Source of the DNA: Puniceicoccaceae bacterium
Lineage (GTDB): Bacteria > Verrucomicrobiota > Verrucomicrobiia > Opitutales > Coraliomargaritaceae
Assembly: GCA_002729725.1 (NCBI GenBank)
Contig: PBYS01000054.1
Span: 1-64,000 of the forward strand
Direction: 5' to 3'
DNA: 64,000 bases
Shown here: in pieces, positions 18,170 to 28,042 of the stretch
Layout: each line of letters begins with the position of its first letter
Numbering within the stretch: the first letter of the stretch is position 1
Notes under the pieces: generated by a model
What the model saw: only the letters and a program-made list of their open reading frames with translations
What the model was told of the DNA's origin: nothing
Database searches by the model: none
Made by a program: the position numbers and the translations under genes

Positions 18170-21100
18170 TTAGTGCGCTAGTGAACCGAAACTGAAATAG
18201 TAGATCCTACCATTTCTGGTGGTCGCAAAATTTGTGTCATAGACATATGTTCGGTGACAGGCTGATGCACTAATTTGGGCTGGTCTGAATATCTTATATT
18301 CATAGACACCAAGTTCGCTGAAGTCGTCCGATGTCAAAATTCGTTTCGTCGTTCCGTCAGCAAATTGGACTCCCGAAATAAAAATCTCTAAATGCGCCTC
18401 GACCCAATCAGGGAGATTTCGCACGAAAACTTTGCCTTGCAGAGTTTGGATACCATCATCCGTACTAAGTATTCTCATGCTCGATTCACCCGAATAACTG
18501 GTTTCAAACGTAATCACTGGAATGTTTTCAATGATCTCTCCGGTTCCTGGCAGTCGAACGAGGAGATTTTCGAGTCCCGCATGTGACTGCTTCAACGTAT
18601 AACGAGTAGAACTTGATGTATTGGCAACCGAAGACATCAAATCGCCAGTGGCTTCAACGGTTACATTGTCCGGTAGTCGGTTCAGATCGACACTTCTCGA
18701 TTTATTGTTTCGAATCGCGATCGCATCCTGACCAACCTGATAGCTCACAACGATGATACTAACTTCTTTAGTGGGCTTACCAGGAATTGTTGCTGTAACG
18801 ACATGTTCACCAACATCGTCGAACTTGTAGACCACAGCCTGACTGGATGAAACGATCTCTACACCCTGCCCATCAACGTAAAGCATTGTAGGTACGTCTT
18901 CCGGCACCTCGAATGCGGTGAATTTCACACAGTCCCCGGGTTGCACGTAGACTACAGCATCATCTAGATATAGGTTATGTGCCCTCCACTCTACCCCAAT
19001 AAACTCCGCATCATATCCTTGCTGAAAATCAACACTTACGGTTTGCCAATCTTCAATTGCCGCAATGTAGGGGAAAACTACATCATCCGCATGGAGTGGA
19101 ACATAGCTGTACCATTGATGGGTTCCAGCTGTATAGCTTTCAACTGCTCCCAATTCCTCATTGATCAACATTTCGGAGGGATAACGTGCGGTTCCTTCAA
19201 TGAAGCACGGGGACTTATTTGTGGAAAGCGAGTAAGATGTAGGCGCATTAATTTTACTTAGGTACGCATCACACCAGTCAGGGATGTCATTCCCATTACT
19301 GTCGCCGTCTGAAACGCTTAGAATTTCTATATTTTCAATATGGCACTTCGGATACGCATCCAGAATATCCGAGAAATCTATACGAAGATCATGACCGCCT
19401 GCCTCTAGGTAGGGCGTCATAAAAAGCTCTTGCTGATCATTTCCATAATTAATGTTCAATGAGCCGCTTCCCACCGTCTTACCGTCAACATAGAGTTCGA
19501 GTTCTTTGATCTCCTTAAAATCAAATGTATTCAAAGAAACTGACGTGTTCGTTTGGTGTCCTGTAATCCGAATCACGTACATACCCGATTCCGGAACACT
19601 AAAATCATAGGTTAATCGTCCGCGCTCAGACACAGTTCGAATCTTGTCAGAGTCGGGATAGTAACTAAACCATTGACCGAGCGCACTGCTGTAATTTCTC
19701 GGTAATATTTGTTGGACTAGGCTCAAGCTCAGACTGTCATTCACATTCGGGTCAAGTTCGTAAGTATGCTCAAATGCATCATCCAAGCCATCCCCGTCAC
19801 TGTCACTTGATCTCGAATTTGTGCCTAGCTCGGCTTCAAGACTGTCAGAAAGCCCATCGCCGTCACTATCAGAAAGCAGTACTTCACTCGCATCACCGCC
19901 TGCTTCTAAATAATCAGAGAGCCCATCGCCATCGGTATCGATTGAGTTCCCTGAGCTTAATAATCCCTGCAATTGTTCCGTCTTATTAAGCAACCCATCA
20001 CCATCTTCATCGCCATCCGGATTATCGGTGTAAGTCAGACTTCCGAAACTATTGATTTCCCAATAATCATGGAGCAAGTCACCGTCCGTATCGATCTCCA
20101 GTAAATCCAAAACCTCCACTTGTGAAACGACACGATTAAAAATTTTAAGAGAATCAAACCAAACATAGTAGCTTCTATTCCTATAATAAATTTGATTGAA
20201 AGTCACGTACCTAGGTGGGTACCCGGTTACCCAAGGCTTCGGAGCATCCATCTCGTGAAGCAAGACACCGTTCACAAACAACTGAACTTTCGTCCCTGAA
20301 TATGTAAGGACCAAGTGATACCATTGGTCCTTGAGTATAGATATCGGTTTATATTCCCGGTATTTCGTTCCGCCACTAAACCCCCCTCGAGTTAAGAGTC
20401 GTTCCTTATATCCATTACCATCGTTGAAGTGAGTTCCAATTAGTAGTGTATCGCGCTGAAGAACCACACCGAGATAGGCCTCGTCGTATTTCTCCATGGC
20501 TGCATCATCGTTGCCGATGTCGAAAATTGATATCCAAGGGTAGCTACTATGCAAAGTTGTTCCGCTTGAGAAATTCGGTTTCATCCAAACCGACACACTC
20601 ATTCCATCCGGAAAAACCTTTTTACTGGGACTATAACGGAAGTAGCCGTTTACGCCCTTCCCTTCAATAGCTGGCTGGTAAGTATTTCCAAATCGATATA
20701 TGGGATGCTCTTCTACTTGAAGCGGATCGTTGATGTAGGTTCCCGCTAGTGTTCCTTCAAAATCGGCCACAAACACAGGCTCCGGCAGAGCATTTGGGAT
20801 TTCATCTTCGCCGACATCTGGTAGTTCCGGAGCATCCGCAACTTTCGGGTCACGGCCTTCGGTGAGGTATTCCCACCCATCTGTCGCCAAGTCGCGATCT
20901 GTATCTGGATCATTCGGGTTCAAACTCTTACCAACGTCCTTAATGATCGGCTCTAAAACCTGATAATTGATATCTTCTTCGATCACCCAGTTTCCTGTAG
21001 GATTTTCAGCAGTAATTCCGGCACTAATCTCGTATTCTTGCAAAGATGTCAATCCGTCCACATCAGGATCGAGACTGGCATCATTTGGATCATCCGGGTC

Positions 21101-21307
21101 GAGTTCATAAATACGTTCCCAATAATCAGGAATACCATCATTGTCTGTATCCAGATCAATATCCACAGGGGCAATTATATCCGGAGGAAGATAGGGTGGA
21201 TTACTTAACGGACCAGCAACAAGAACACCTGTCAGTGTAAGTAAAGCGGATGAAAGCAAGAATCTGTATGGAGCTAATTTCATTCGAATAACGCGGGCAC
21301 CTCTCAT
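18170..21307 (-). CDS. Secreted TSP3/LamG protein, 1045 aa
   Basis: The ATG at 21305-21307 overlaps the upstream stop (ATGA); an internal ATG at 21281-21283 gives a cleaner signal peptide (MKLAPYRFLLSSALLTLTGV). TSP3-type repeats (about 45-170) precede a LamG/concanavalin-like sandwich (about 176-400, MSVSVWMKPNF and LFVNGVLLHEMD), more TSP3 repeats (about 400-520), a carbohydrate-binding-like beta-sandwich (about 555-665), and a C-terminal region ending SACHRTYVYDTNF. The last two regions are clearly related to the same parts of the 1762-aa protein encoded upstream (shared RGR-x-T-Y, the FxSGVxFxDGTT pattern and A-C/G-C-H-R). Likely an extracellular adhesin or scaffold; substrate unknown. 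Confidence 0.87.
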   Translation of the reverse strand: MRGARVIRMKLAPYRFLLSSALLTLTGVLVAGPLSNPPYLPPDIIAPVDIDLDTDNDGIPDYWERIYELDPDDPNDASLDPDVDGLTSLQEYEISAGITAENPTGNWVIEEDINYQVLEPIIKDVGKSLNPNDPDTDRDLATDGWEYLTEGRDPKVADAPELPDVGEDEIPNALPEPVFVADFEGTLAGTYINDPLQVEEHPIYRFGNTYQPAIEGKGVNGYFRYSPSKKVFPDGMSVSVWMKPNFSSGTTLHSSYPWISIFDIGNDDAAMEKYDEAYLGVVLQRDTLLIGTHFNDGNGYKERLLTRGGFSGGTKYREYKPISILKDQWYHLVLTYSGTKVQLFVNGVLLHEMDAPKPWVTGYPPRYVTFNQIYYRNRSYYVWFDSLKIFNRVVSQVEVLDLLEIDTDGDLLHDYWEINSFGSLTYTDNPDGDEDGDGLLNKTEQLQGLLSSGNSIDTDGDGLSDYLEAGGDASEVLLSDSDGDGLSDSLEAELGTNSRSSDSDGDGLDDAFEHTYELDPNVNDSLSLSLVQQILPRNYSSALGQWFSYYPDSDKIRTVSERGRLTYDFSVPESGMYVIRITGHQTNTSVSLNTFDFKEIKELELYVDGKTVGSGSLNINYGNDQQELFMTPYLEAGGHDLRIDFSDILDAYPKCHIENIEILSVSDGDSNGNDIPDWCDAYLSKINAPTSYSLSTNKSPCFIEGTARYPSEMLINEELGAVESYTAGTHQWYSYVPLHADDVVFPYIAAIEDWQTVSVDFQQGYDAEFIGVEWRAHNLYLDDAVVYVQPGDCVKFTAFEVPEDVPTMLYVDGQGVEIVSSSQAVVYKFDDVGEHVVTATIPGKPTKEVSIIVVSYQVGQDAIAIRNNKSRSVDLNRLPDNVTVEATGDLMSSVANTSSSTRYTLKQSHAGLENLLVRLPGTGEIIENIPVITFETSYSGESSMRILSTDDGIQTLQGKVFVRNLPDWVEAHLEIFISGVQFADGTTKRILTSDDFSELGVYEYKIFRPAQISASACHRTYVYDTNFATTRNGRIYYFSFGSLAH

Positions 21308-22308
21308 AGCGATTCAAGGTGTTTTAGAGTGAAACGTGCCGCCCGGGAAACTGACGGATTCGTGGATGCGGCAATTCGACGGACTTCGGGGATTGAGAGG
21401 GTATCGCCGAACTCCCGAATAGATCCTAAGGCAGCAATTGTCATGACACTGTAATTAGAGCCAGCTAAGGCTTCTCTTGCTTTCGGGAGAACCCGATTGT
21501 CCCCAAGCCTAGTCAATGAAGTCATCGCAGAAACACGATTCACCTCTAAGGTTTGTGGATCGTTCAGTAAACTCCATGCGGTCGAAGCGACTTTCTCGCT
21601 AGGAAAACTGCCCGGATTAGCCTCAGAAAGGCGAACTTCTCCGAGTAGCGCCGTCCCTGCCAAGGTCGTCTCCCGCTCATTCAAAGCCATATCCGCTAGG
21701 GTTCTGTCGTAGGGCACATCCTCCTGTTCCAATAGGCTTTCTTCATATAAATGGTAGCTGAATTGGATCGAGTAGTCTCGGATAAGGTCGTCCAAATCCT
21801 TGGAACGTGCCATACTGGAAAAAACTGACGCAGCATCTACCCTATCCGAACCTAGGCTGACTAATTTGCCCATTACCTCGTTCTTCAAAGCATTGAATTC
21901 AAGCAAAGAGAGCCCTTGCTGCTCGGAATATGGAACATAAAGGAACTGCGCTAAAGCGGTAACCTCAGCATCTGACAGATCTTCGCGCAGTCTTGTGATT
22001 GCCAGAAATCGATCTTCGTAATTATTGCGGCCAAGATCCACAGATAGATCCAATGCTCGTTTAAGGTTCCCCTCAATACCAATAAGCGTTTCATCCAACT
22101 TAACTTGAGCCTCATCTATAGACAGACTTGGTTGTTCTGTGGCTGACTGGACTGGAGCAGGCATTTCGGATTTGGAGTCGTCTTCAACCAAAGCAGGTGC
22201 CTCTAGCACGTCAGGGACTGCCTGTTGTGACCGTTGCATGAGGAATGCAGTGATCCCGCAGCCGAAAACGAATGCGCAGAAGATCAGGATGGATTGGGAA
22301 ATCTTCAT
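21304..22308 (-). CDS. Membrane-anchored helical-repeat (HEAT-like) protein
   Basis: A 334-residue protein with one N-terminal membrane segment (ILIFCAFVFGCGITAFLM, residues about 7-24), an acidic/proline linker, then an all-helical domain. The C-terminal part (about 230-334) shows repeating helix pairs with A-x-x-A-L-x-x-L spacing and conserved Asn/Asp/Pro turns, as in HEAT or PBS-lyase repeats (VNRVSAMTSLTRLGDNRVLP). Such domains are protein-binding scaffolds, here placed in the periplasm by the anchor. It starts 9 bp after the 1762-aa gene and overlaps the start of the 1045-aa gene (ATGA), so it belongs to the same operon and may help export or assemble its giant neighbours. That role is inferred. 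Confidence 0.75.
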   Translation of the reverse strand: MKISQSILIFCAFVFGCGITAFLMQRSQQAVPDVLEAPALVEDDSKSEMPAPVQSATEQPSLSIDEAQVKLDETLIGIEGNLKRALDLSVDLGRNNYEDRFLAITRLREDLSDAEVTALAQFLYVPYSEQQGLSLLEFNALKNEVMGKLVSLGSDRVDAASVFSSMARSKDLDDLIRDYSIQFSYHLYEESLLEQEDVPYDRTLADMALNERETTLAGTALLGEVRLSEANPGSFPSEKVASTAWSLLNDPQTLEVNRVSAMTSLTRLGDNRVLPKAREALAGSNYSVMTIAALGSIREFGDTLSIPEVRRIAASTNPSVSRAARFTLKHLESL

Positions 22309-22317
22309 ACTAATATG

Positions 22318-25300
22318 CTATCGATTAACATTCCCCAAGTAGGTGTTGCCCAGATACAGCTTCTTTCTGTGACAGCCAGCAGACGAATTACCCGATGGTA
22401 TCCAGATGTTATAAGTGTAGACACCAAAAGCGTCGAAATCGGCAGTCGTTACCTCTCGATAGGTTGTGCCATCCTCGAAAGTCACACCGGATGCAAAAAT
22501 ATCCAGAACGATCTTAATATTCGCGGGAAGATTGTAGCCCATGATTTTATTCTCAACAACCAGTGTGCCATCCTCGAGTTGATCGATGGCCCGCATGTAA
22601 GTAATCTGAACCGTCTCCAAATCGAAGAAGGAAAGCGTCTCTTTCGCAACGATGGGAGCTGCTGATGAAGCAAATTGATCTGAATAGGCTATCTTATTAT
22701 CTTGAGCCTCAAAACTCTCCAAAGTTAGCTTGCCTGAACCATCCGTGTTCAGCGTCGTCGAAACGTATTCCATTCGATCTGGTCCTTCAAAGGCCAAACC
22801 GTCATGCATTGCGGGCAATGTGAATGCCTGATCCTCACGGGCACGGCGGGGGTCGTTCAGGACAGTCTGAACATCGTCGCGAACATTAACAGTAAGAGAT
22901 TTCGAGAGCGCCCCTTGCGAAGATTCGACAGTGTAACTACCAGCAGTTGGGAATGTGATTTCATAATAACCGGAAGTCTCACTGACCGGAATAGAATCTA
23001 AGTCCAGACTTTTGGCTGCGCTTGGTTCCAGAGGGTTGCTCACAGCGAACCTCACAGCCGTTCCGGAAGGAATTGAAATCGTGTCAGGCACAAAGGACAA
23101 AACATTCATCGGCTGCCAAGCAACCACATGATCCAAATGATAATTCCCGGATTCAAACCCAAGACTAACCTGCGTTCCAGAACCATCGGTTGCCAGAGGC
23201 AGAGACAAATACCAGGAGTTATCCCACAGCTCTTCAACCACTCCCGAGTTGGAAGTCGGCAAATCACCCAGGATACGGGAATACCCTCGGAGGTGCACTG
23301 GGCTGTAGAACGAGGCATCTGTTTCCTCCAGAGCATTCTCCTTGCTCATCAGGCTTGCCTGCCAATCAAGCACGCCATCTTCATTGGCATCCACACCAGG
23401 CAGTTTAAGCAGCTTCAGTGAATTGATCGCAAAAACTGGATCACTGAACAGCACTTCCGAAAAATACAGCTCAACCTGATGCGTTCCCGCCGAGAGCCAC
23501 TGCGTGTAAAGACGTTCAACATCGTCATGGCCGTATGCATGGTTGAATGAGACTTCTCCGAGCACATTACCATTAATCGAAAGTGTCACTTCACGGATCT
23601 GCTCCAAGTCATACTCGACGTAACTGAATACAGAATTATTCTGATAAGCGTTGACCTCAAGCAGGTAGATACCGTCTTCAGGAACAGTCATCTGGTAAGT
23701 GGCACGACCACGCTCCAGAACTGGACAGAGTTGGCCTTCAACTTCAATCCAAGCACCCTCCCTGGTATAAGTCTGAATGCCGTCTTTGGAATCCACGACT
23801 TCTGCGGAAGATAGACTAAGTTGCTCTCCCGCTGCCGTATACTCGATGTAGTCACCAACCCCGTCGCCATCCGTATCAGCCGAGAACACATCGAAATCTA
23901 TTAGAGAATCCTCGATTCCATCTAAAATCCCGTCTCCGTCGGTGTCTTCAAGCAGTGGGTCACCCTTCTCCAAAAGAATTTCGTCGAAATCAGACAGCCC
24001 GTCACCATCGGTATCCGCGTTATTCCCATTAGTCCGTGCTTCACTTTCATAGCGGTTATTCACGCCATCACCATCGTAATCGCCGGTCAAATCGTCGGTA
24101 ACTGTCAGACTACCAAAACTGTTGTACTCGAACTGGTCCCAAAGCGCATCATTATCTGTATCGACTTCGATAAAGAGCTCACGCTCATCCGTCGATAATT
24201 CATAATTGTATAATTTGAGTTCATCGACCACCCCCGTATTTCTGGCAGGAATACGGATTGGATTGGCAAATCCTGTGAATACCGGTCGCTCTTTTTCGAA
24301 CTGTAAAACGCTATCGACGTAGAAGCGAAGCCTGTCCTTCTCGTAAGTTAAAACCATGTGGTGCCATTCCCCGCGCTTCCAGCTAATCGGCGTAAAGTAT
24401 TCAACGTGCTTACCTCCCAGAGAGTTCCTAGTACCATCGTGCAATACGACCCCAAGCTGGCGTGTATTACGATGCACAACCACTCCTACATAAGCTGGGG
24501 TATTCTTCAGCTGCCATTCGCCGACTTCGACAAGCCCAAACCAAGGCAACAAATCCGAATCGTTGCTGATTTGGTCGCCACTATTCCAGTCAGGTTGATA
24601 CCAGAATGCCACACTACCATCCTCGGCACTGAAATTGCCAACTGATGAATAAGAAAGCACTGCATTCGTGCCATTACCTGAAACGCCACTACCGACAAAT
24701 CCGGACGCTTGATTCATTCCAGATGAGTCGATAGGCGCATCTCCCTGATCGATCAAAATGAAAGAGGTATTTTCGAAATCGTTCGAGTATAGCTCGCGGG
24801 GTTCATAGGATTCGATATCTTGCGAGTCCGTCTCGTCTAGCACCTCATCAGAGTCAAATATACCATCATGGTCATTATCAACAGGCTTGCTTGAACTTAA
24901 CGCGGGGTTAAAGCTACGGCTTACTTCCCACCCGTCAATGAATCCGTCGCCATCAGAATCGTAATTTGTTGGATCGGTTTGATAACTGAATTCGGACAGA
25001 TTACCCAGACCATCTCCCTCACTGTCCAGCGACGCGTCTGCGGGATTGTAGCGATCCAAAGAATAAAAGATTTCCCACCAGTCCGGAATCAAATCTAGAT
25101 CAGAATCCAAAGTAGCGTCGGACTCGTCCAAGGGATCAAAACCTATCGAGACCTCAAATCCATCTTCGAGACCATCTCCGTCACTATCTTTCGATTGATA
25201 GTTTGTCCCCGCCAAAAACTCTTCGATCGCAGTCAATCCATCCTCATCGCCATCTACTTCTGCATCCATCGCATCCAGAGGATCAAATCCTTCATTGCGC

Positions 25301-27606
25301 TCCCATTCATTTGGTAAACCATCGCCGTCGAAATCCAGACCGAGGGGCTCGGTGGTGCTGACTACGATATCATTAAACGCTGAAGTCTTAGCTATATCAT
25401 CTTCTTCCAAAACCTCCTGCTGAACTCGAAAACGTGCGAGCGCAAGTCCACGGGTATCAGCCAAACTCAAGTTATCCGCAACAATGACGCCGTTTTGGCA
25501 GATTCGCCACGTCCCAGCATCGTAGTCCAGATAGACCGCGTACTCGTTCCACTCTTCTCCATCGGCAATCGATTCATACTCCTGCCAGGATTGAGACAGC
25601 GGATCCCAAACACCGACCATTCCACCATTGGTAAATCCCCAGTATGCCGAAGCATCTTCACCAAGTGTCGCGACATCCGGCATTTGACCAGGCACCAGTT
25701 TGGCCTTAAAGCTCAGCCATACCTTCTGGATGGCACCTGCACCGATCAAATGTTCGAAGTAAACGCTGGAAGTTGAATCGTGTGTCAGTTCAGCAGTTTC
25801 TTCCGAAGATACTAGCGCATTCACACCCGCAGACCAACCATTTTGGGAATTCAGTCCGGATTCAACATAACCTTCAGCAAAATCGAAAGAGGTTTCCCAA
25901 GTAAAGTTCCCAGGTTCCTGCTCAATCAACTTGGCAACAATCGAGTCTGCCACTGTCGGATCCAAGCCGAATGTAGGCTCGATGGAATCTAGAATACCGT
26001 CATCATCCGTGTCTGAGTTAAACGGGTCGGTTTCTCCGGCATCGACTACACCGTCCAAATTGACATCTTCAACTTCATCGAAAAGCCCGTCCCCATCCGT
26101 ATCCAGCTCCAGCGGCTTCGTCCATGATGCAGTGAAATCGTCCAAATAACCTGGCGTTTCCGACTGCTGGAGCAGCTTCAGACGATTAAAATAAGGCTGT
26201 GTATTTGCGAAGCCCAAGTTTTCGCCAACAAGCTGGCCATTACACCAGATATGCCAATTTTGACTGGCGTAGTCTTGAAGAATGGTGACTCGTTGCCAGC
26301 CGCTCTCATCCCAGTCTACGGAAAACGCAGTGAATTGGCGGAGGACGCCGTCAAAAACGACCAACTCTTCGCCTTCCGTGAAATAGAATACAACCGCTGC
26401 CTGCTCATCGATCTCTGCCTCTGTGAGTTGATCGTTCTCGGAAAATAGAACTGGCTGAACCTTCAAATCGATCCAGATCGAGCTATTCAGAGTGCCTTCG
26501 AATCTGTTTTGCAGATCAGCAGGAACCTCACCAGCACCTATCAATTCAAGTGACTGCGAGCCGGATGAAGCAGATAAAGCGGAAACCTGCGCGGTTCCAC
26601 TGGTTATCTCCCATTGATCCGTCCCGTGTATATCACCCTGAGATAGCAATTCAAAGTCCTCAGAATAGGGTACCGCTGTAAGCACGTAAGAATCGGCAAC
26701 CACTGGATCAGTGCCGGAAGCCAATTCAGCGCCATCATGCACTCCGTCGGAATCGGAATCGGGGCTCCCTGCTGCATAACCTGCGACGAACTCTTCGATA
26801 TTTAAAAGTCCGTCCAAGTCTTTGTCCTGAGTGCGATCATTCGACGCGCTATCCAAACCTTGTGCCGTCTCGTAAGCATCTGACATACCGTCGTTATCGG
26901 CATCGGCATAGAGCGGGTTGATGAATCCAGCCTGGAATTCATCGAATAAAGTCGCCCCTTCAGAAGCTCCCTGAATCGAAAACGCGGAAAGAGGCGGCGC
27001 GTTCCCATCAATAAAACCGAGATCGATGGCTTGAAGCTGACTATTTAGAAAAAGATCCCAACTGAGAGTCGCGTAATCAAGCCGGTAAGTCATCCGCAGC
27101 CAATCGGCGGCGACACTCCCATCAAGTGCAACCATATAGCCCGTATCAATCCAAGCACCATTACCCAAACCGTCTCCATGCAAAGCATAGATGGCACCAT
27201 CCAGCCCGACGCTCACAAACCCAGTCAAAGCCGCTTGCCCCAGTGGGAAGCTAACCGGAAGGTCTTCGGAAGAACCGAATGCGGGCTTCACATAAAAATC
27301 GATCCAACCGACAGGGCTTGCCGTCACACTAGTAAAGTCAATCGATAAGGCGGCATTCTGATCCAAACCCAGGCCGTAGCTATCATTCACACCGAATCCT
27401 CCGATCAATGGATACGAACTTCCATCAATGTTCCAGACGGGGTCGGACTGTAGGTAGCCCGGAGAGTAACCTTCAAGTGCTTCAAAACCTGTCGAAAAAT
27501 TCTCAGCCTCAGTCAATTCGACTTGCGCAAAGCAGTTGGCCGCAATGCCAACGCCGAGGAGAATTGCCGTGGCGGTCTTTGGTTTCCTTAGTTGTAGCGT
27601 GGCCAC
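22318..27606 (-). CDS. Secreted TSP3/LamG protein, 1762 aa
   Basis: Starts with GTG (27604-27606), preceded by a CGGAAGA Shine-Dalgarno-like stretch. Signal peptide at about 11-28 (ATAILLGVGIAANCFA). Three LamG-like sandwiches, each marked by a repeated W-x-x-Y-x-x-x-x-D-Y-A pattern, alternate with TSP3 repeats (DTDGDGLFDEVED type) over residues about 30-960. A fourth LamG (about 980-1150) precedes TSP3 repeats, a carbohydrate-binding-like sandwich (about 1300-1400) and a C-terminal region ending SAGCHRKKLYLGNTYLG. The second half is paralogous to the 1045-aa protein two genes downstream. Probably the largest surface scaffold of the operon. No catalytic motif seen. Confidence 0.88.
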   Translation of the reverse strand: MATLQLRKPKTATAILLGVGIAANCFAQVELTEAENFSTGFEALEGYSPGYLQSDPVWNIDGSSYPLIGGFGVNDSYGLGLDQNAALSIDFTSVTASPVGWIDFYVKPAFGSSEDLPVSFPLGQAALTGFVSVGLDGAIYALHGDGLGNGAWIDTGYMVALDGSVAADWLRMTYRLDYATLSWDLFLNSQLQAIDLGFIDGNAPPLSAFSIQGASEGATLFDEFQAGFINPLYADADNDGMSDAYETAQGLDSASNDRTQDKDLDGLLNIEEFVAGYAAGSPDSDSDGVHDGAELASGTDPVVADSYVLTAVPYSEDFELLSQGDIHGTDQWEITSGTAQVSALSASSGSQSLELIGAGEVPADLQNRFEGTLNSSIWIDLKVQPVLFSENDQLTEAEIDEQAAVVFYFTEGEELVVFDGVLRQFTAFSVDWDESGWQRVTILQDYASQNWHIWCNGQLVGENLGFANTQPYFNRLKLLQQSETPGYLDDFTASWTKPLELDTDGDGLFDEVEDVNLDGVVDAGETDPFNSDTDDDGILDSIEPTFGLDPTVADSIVAKLIEQEPGNFTWETSFDFAEGYVESGLNSQNGWSAGVNALVSSEETAELTHDSTSSVYFEHLIGAGAIQKVWLSFKAKLVPGQMPDVATLGEDASAYWGFTNGGMVGVWDPLSQSWQEYESIADGEEWNEYAVYLDYDAGTWRICQNGVIVADNLSLADTRGLALARFRVQQEVLEEDDIAKTSAFNDIVVSTTEPLGLDFDGDGLPNEWERNEGFDPLDAMDAEVDGDEDGLTAIEEFLAGTNYQSKDSDGDGLEDGFEVSIGFDPLDESDATLDSDLDLIPDWWEIFYSLDRYNPADASLDSEGDGLGNLSEFSYQTDPTNYDSDGDGFIDGWEVSRSFNPALSSSKPVDNDHDGIFDSDEVLDETDSQDIESYEPRELYSNDFENTSFILIDQGDAPIDSSGMNQASGFVGSGVSGNGTNAVLSYSSVGNFSAEDGSVAFWYQPDWNSGDQISNDSDLLPWFGLVEVGEWQLKNTPAYVGVVVHRNTRQLGVVLHDGTRNSLGGKHVEYFTPISWKRGEWHHMVLTYEKDRLRFYVDSVLQFEKERPVFTGFANPIRIPARNTGVVDELKLYNYELSTDERELFIEVDTDNDALWDQFEYNSFGSLTVTDDLTGDYDGDGVNNRYESEARTNGNNADTDGDGLSDFDEILLEKGDPLLEDTDGDGILDGIEDSLIDFDVFSADTDGDGVGDYIEYTAAGEQLSLSSAEVVDSKDGIQTYTREGAWIEVEGQLCPVLERGRATYQMTVPEDGIYLLEVNAYQNNSVFSYVEYDLEQIREVTLSINGNVLGEVSFNHAYGHDDVERLYTQWLSAGTHQVELYFSEVLFSDPVFAINSLKLLKLPGVDANEDGVLDWQASLMSKENALEETDASFYSPVHLRGYSRILGDLPTSNSGVVEELWDNSWYLSLPLATDGSGTQVSLGFESGNYHLDHVVAWQPMNVLSFVPDTISIPSGTAVRFAVSNPLEPSAAKSLDLDSIPVSETSGYYEITFPTAGSYTVESSQGALSKSLTVNVRDDVQTVLNDPRRAREDQAFTLPAMHDGLAFEGPDRMEYVSTTLNTDGSGKLTLESFEAQDNKIAYSDQFASSAAPIVAKETLSFFDLETVQITYMRAIDQLEDGTLVVENKIMGYNLPANIKIVLDIFASGVTFEDGTTYREVTTADFDAFGVYTYNIWIPSGNSSAGCHRKKLYLGNTYLGNVNR

Positions 27607-27633
27607 GTGATTCTTCCGGTTGGATTTTATGGA

Positions 27634-27819
27634 TTATTTGCCGTCGCGATTATGCTTGCCACGCTTAATTTCCTTCCATAAAATAAATCCAGAACTCACT
27701 ACCAGCCAGCCACTTACACCACTGATCATTATGACGGTTCCTCGGCTAGATTCGCCTGCAAAACACATCGCCGGAATTAATAGAGTGATCAGGAAGAGGC
27801 CTAAGTTTTGAATTTTCAT
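27634..27819 (-). CDS. Small membrane protein heading the giant-protein operon
   Basis: A 61-residue protein. The ATG at 27817-27819 is preferred over an upstream one because a signal-peptide-like segment starts directly there (MKIQNLGLFLITLLIPAMCF). After Ala-Gly comes a short polar stretch, then a second hydrophobic helix (TVIMISGVSGWLVVSSGFIL) and a basic tail (WKEIKRGKHNRDGK), so it likely leaves a single membrane helix with a cytoplasmic basic end. It ends 27 bp before the GTG of the 1762-aa gene on the same strand, so it probably shares the transcript. Function unknown. Confidence 0.55.
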   Translation of the reverse strand: MKIQNLGLFLITLLIPAMCFAGESSRGTVIMISGVSGWLVVSSGFILWKEIKRGKHNRDGK

Positions 27820-28042
27820 CGGTGGGTTTTGTAAGGTTAACGGTGCAAAGACGAACAACGGCGTTAGTCTGCGCTGGCAAGACTTTTTTGCCTTCATGGG
27901 CAAAATAATTGCGTCTCTAAGATATATACCCTATATGCGCAATGGTTATACTAATTCACCCCATTAACCCACCTCATCCTGAGTCACCTATTTTAAACAC
28001 ACGGACTCAAGGCTTGCCAAACGGTGCGAAATTTAGACGAGT

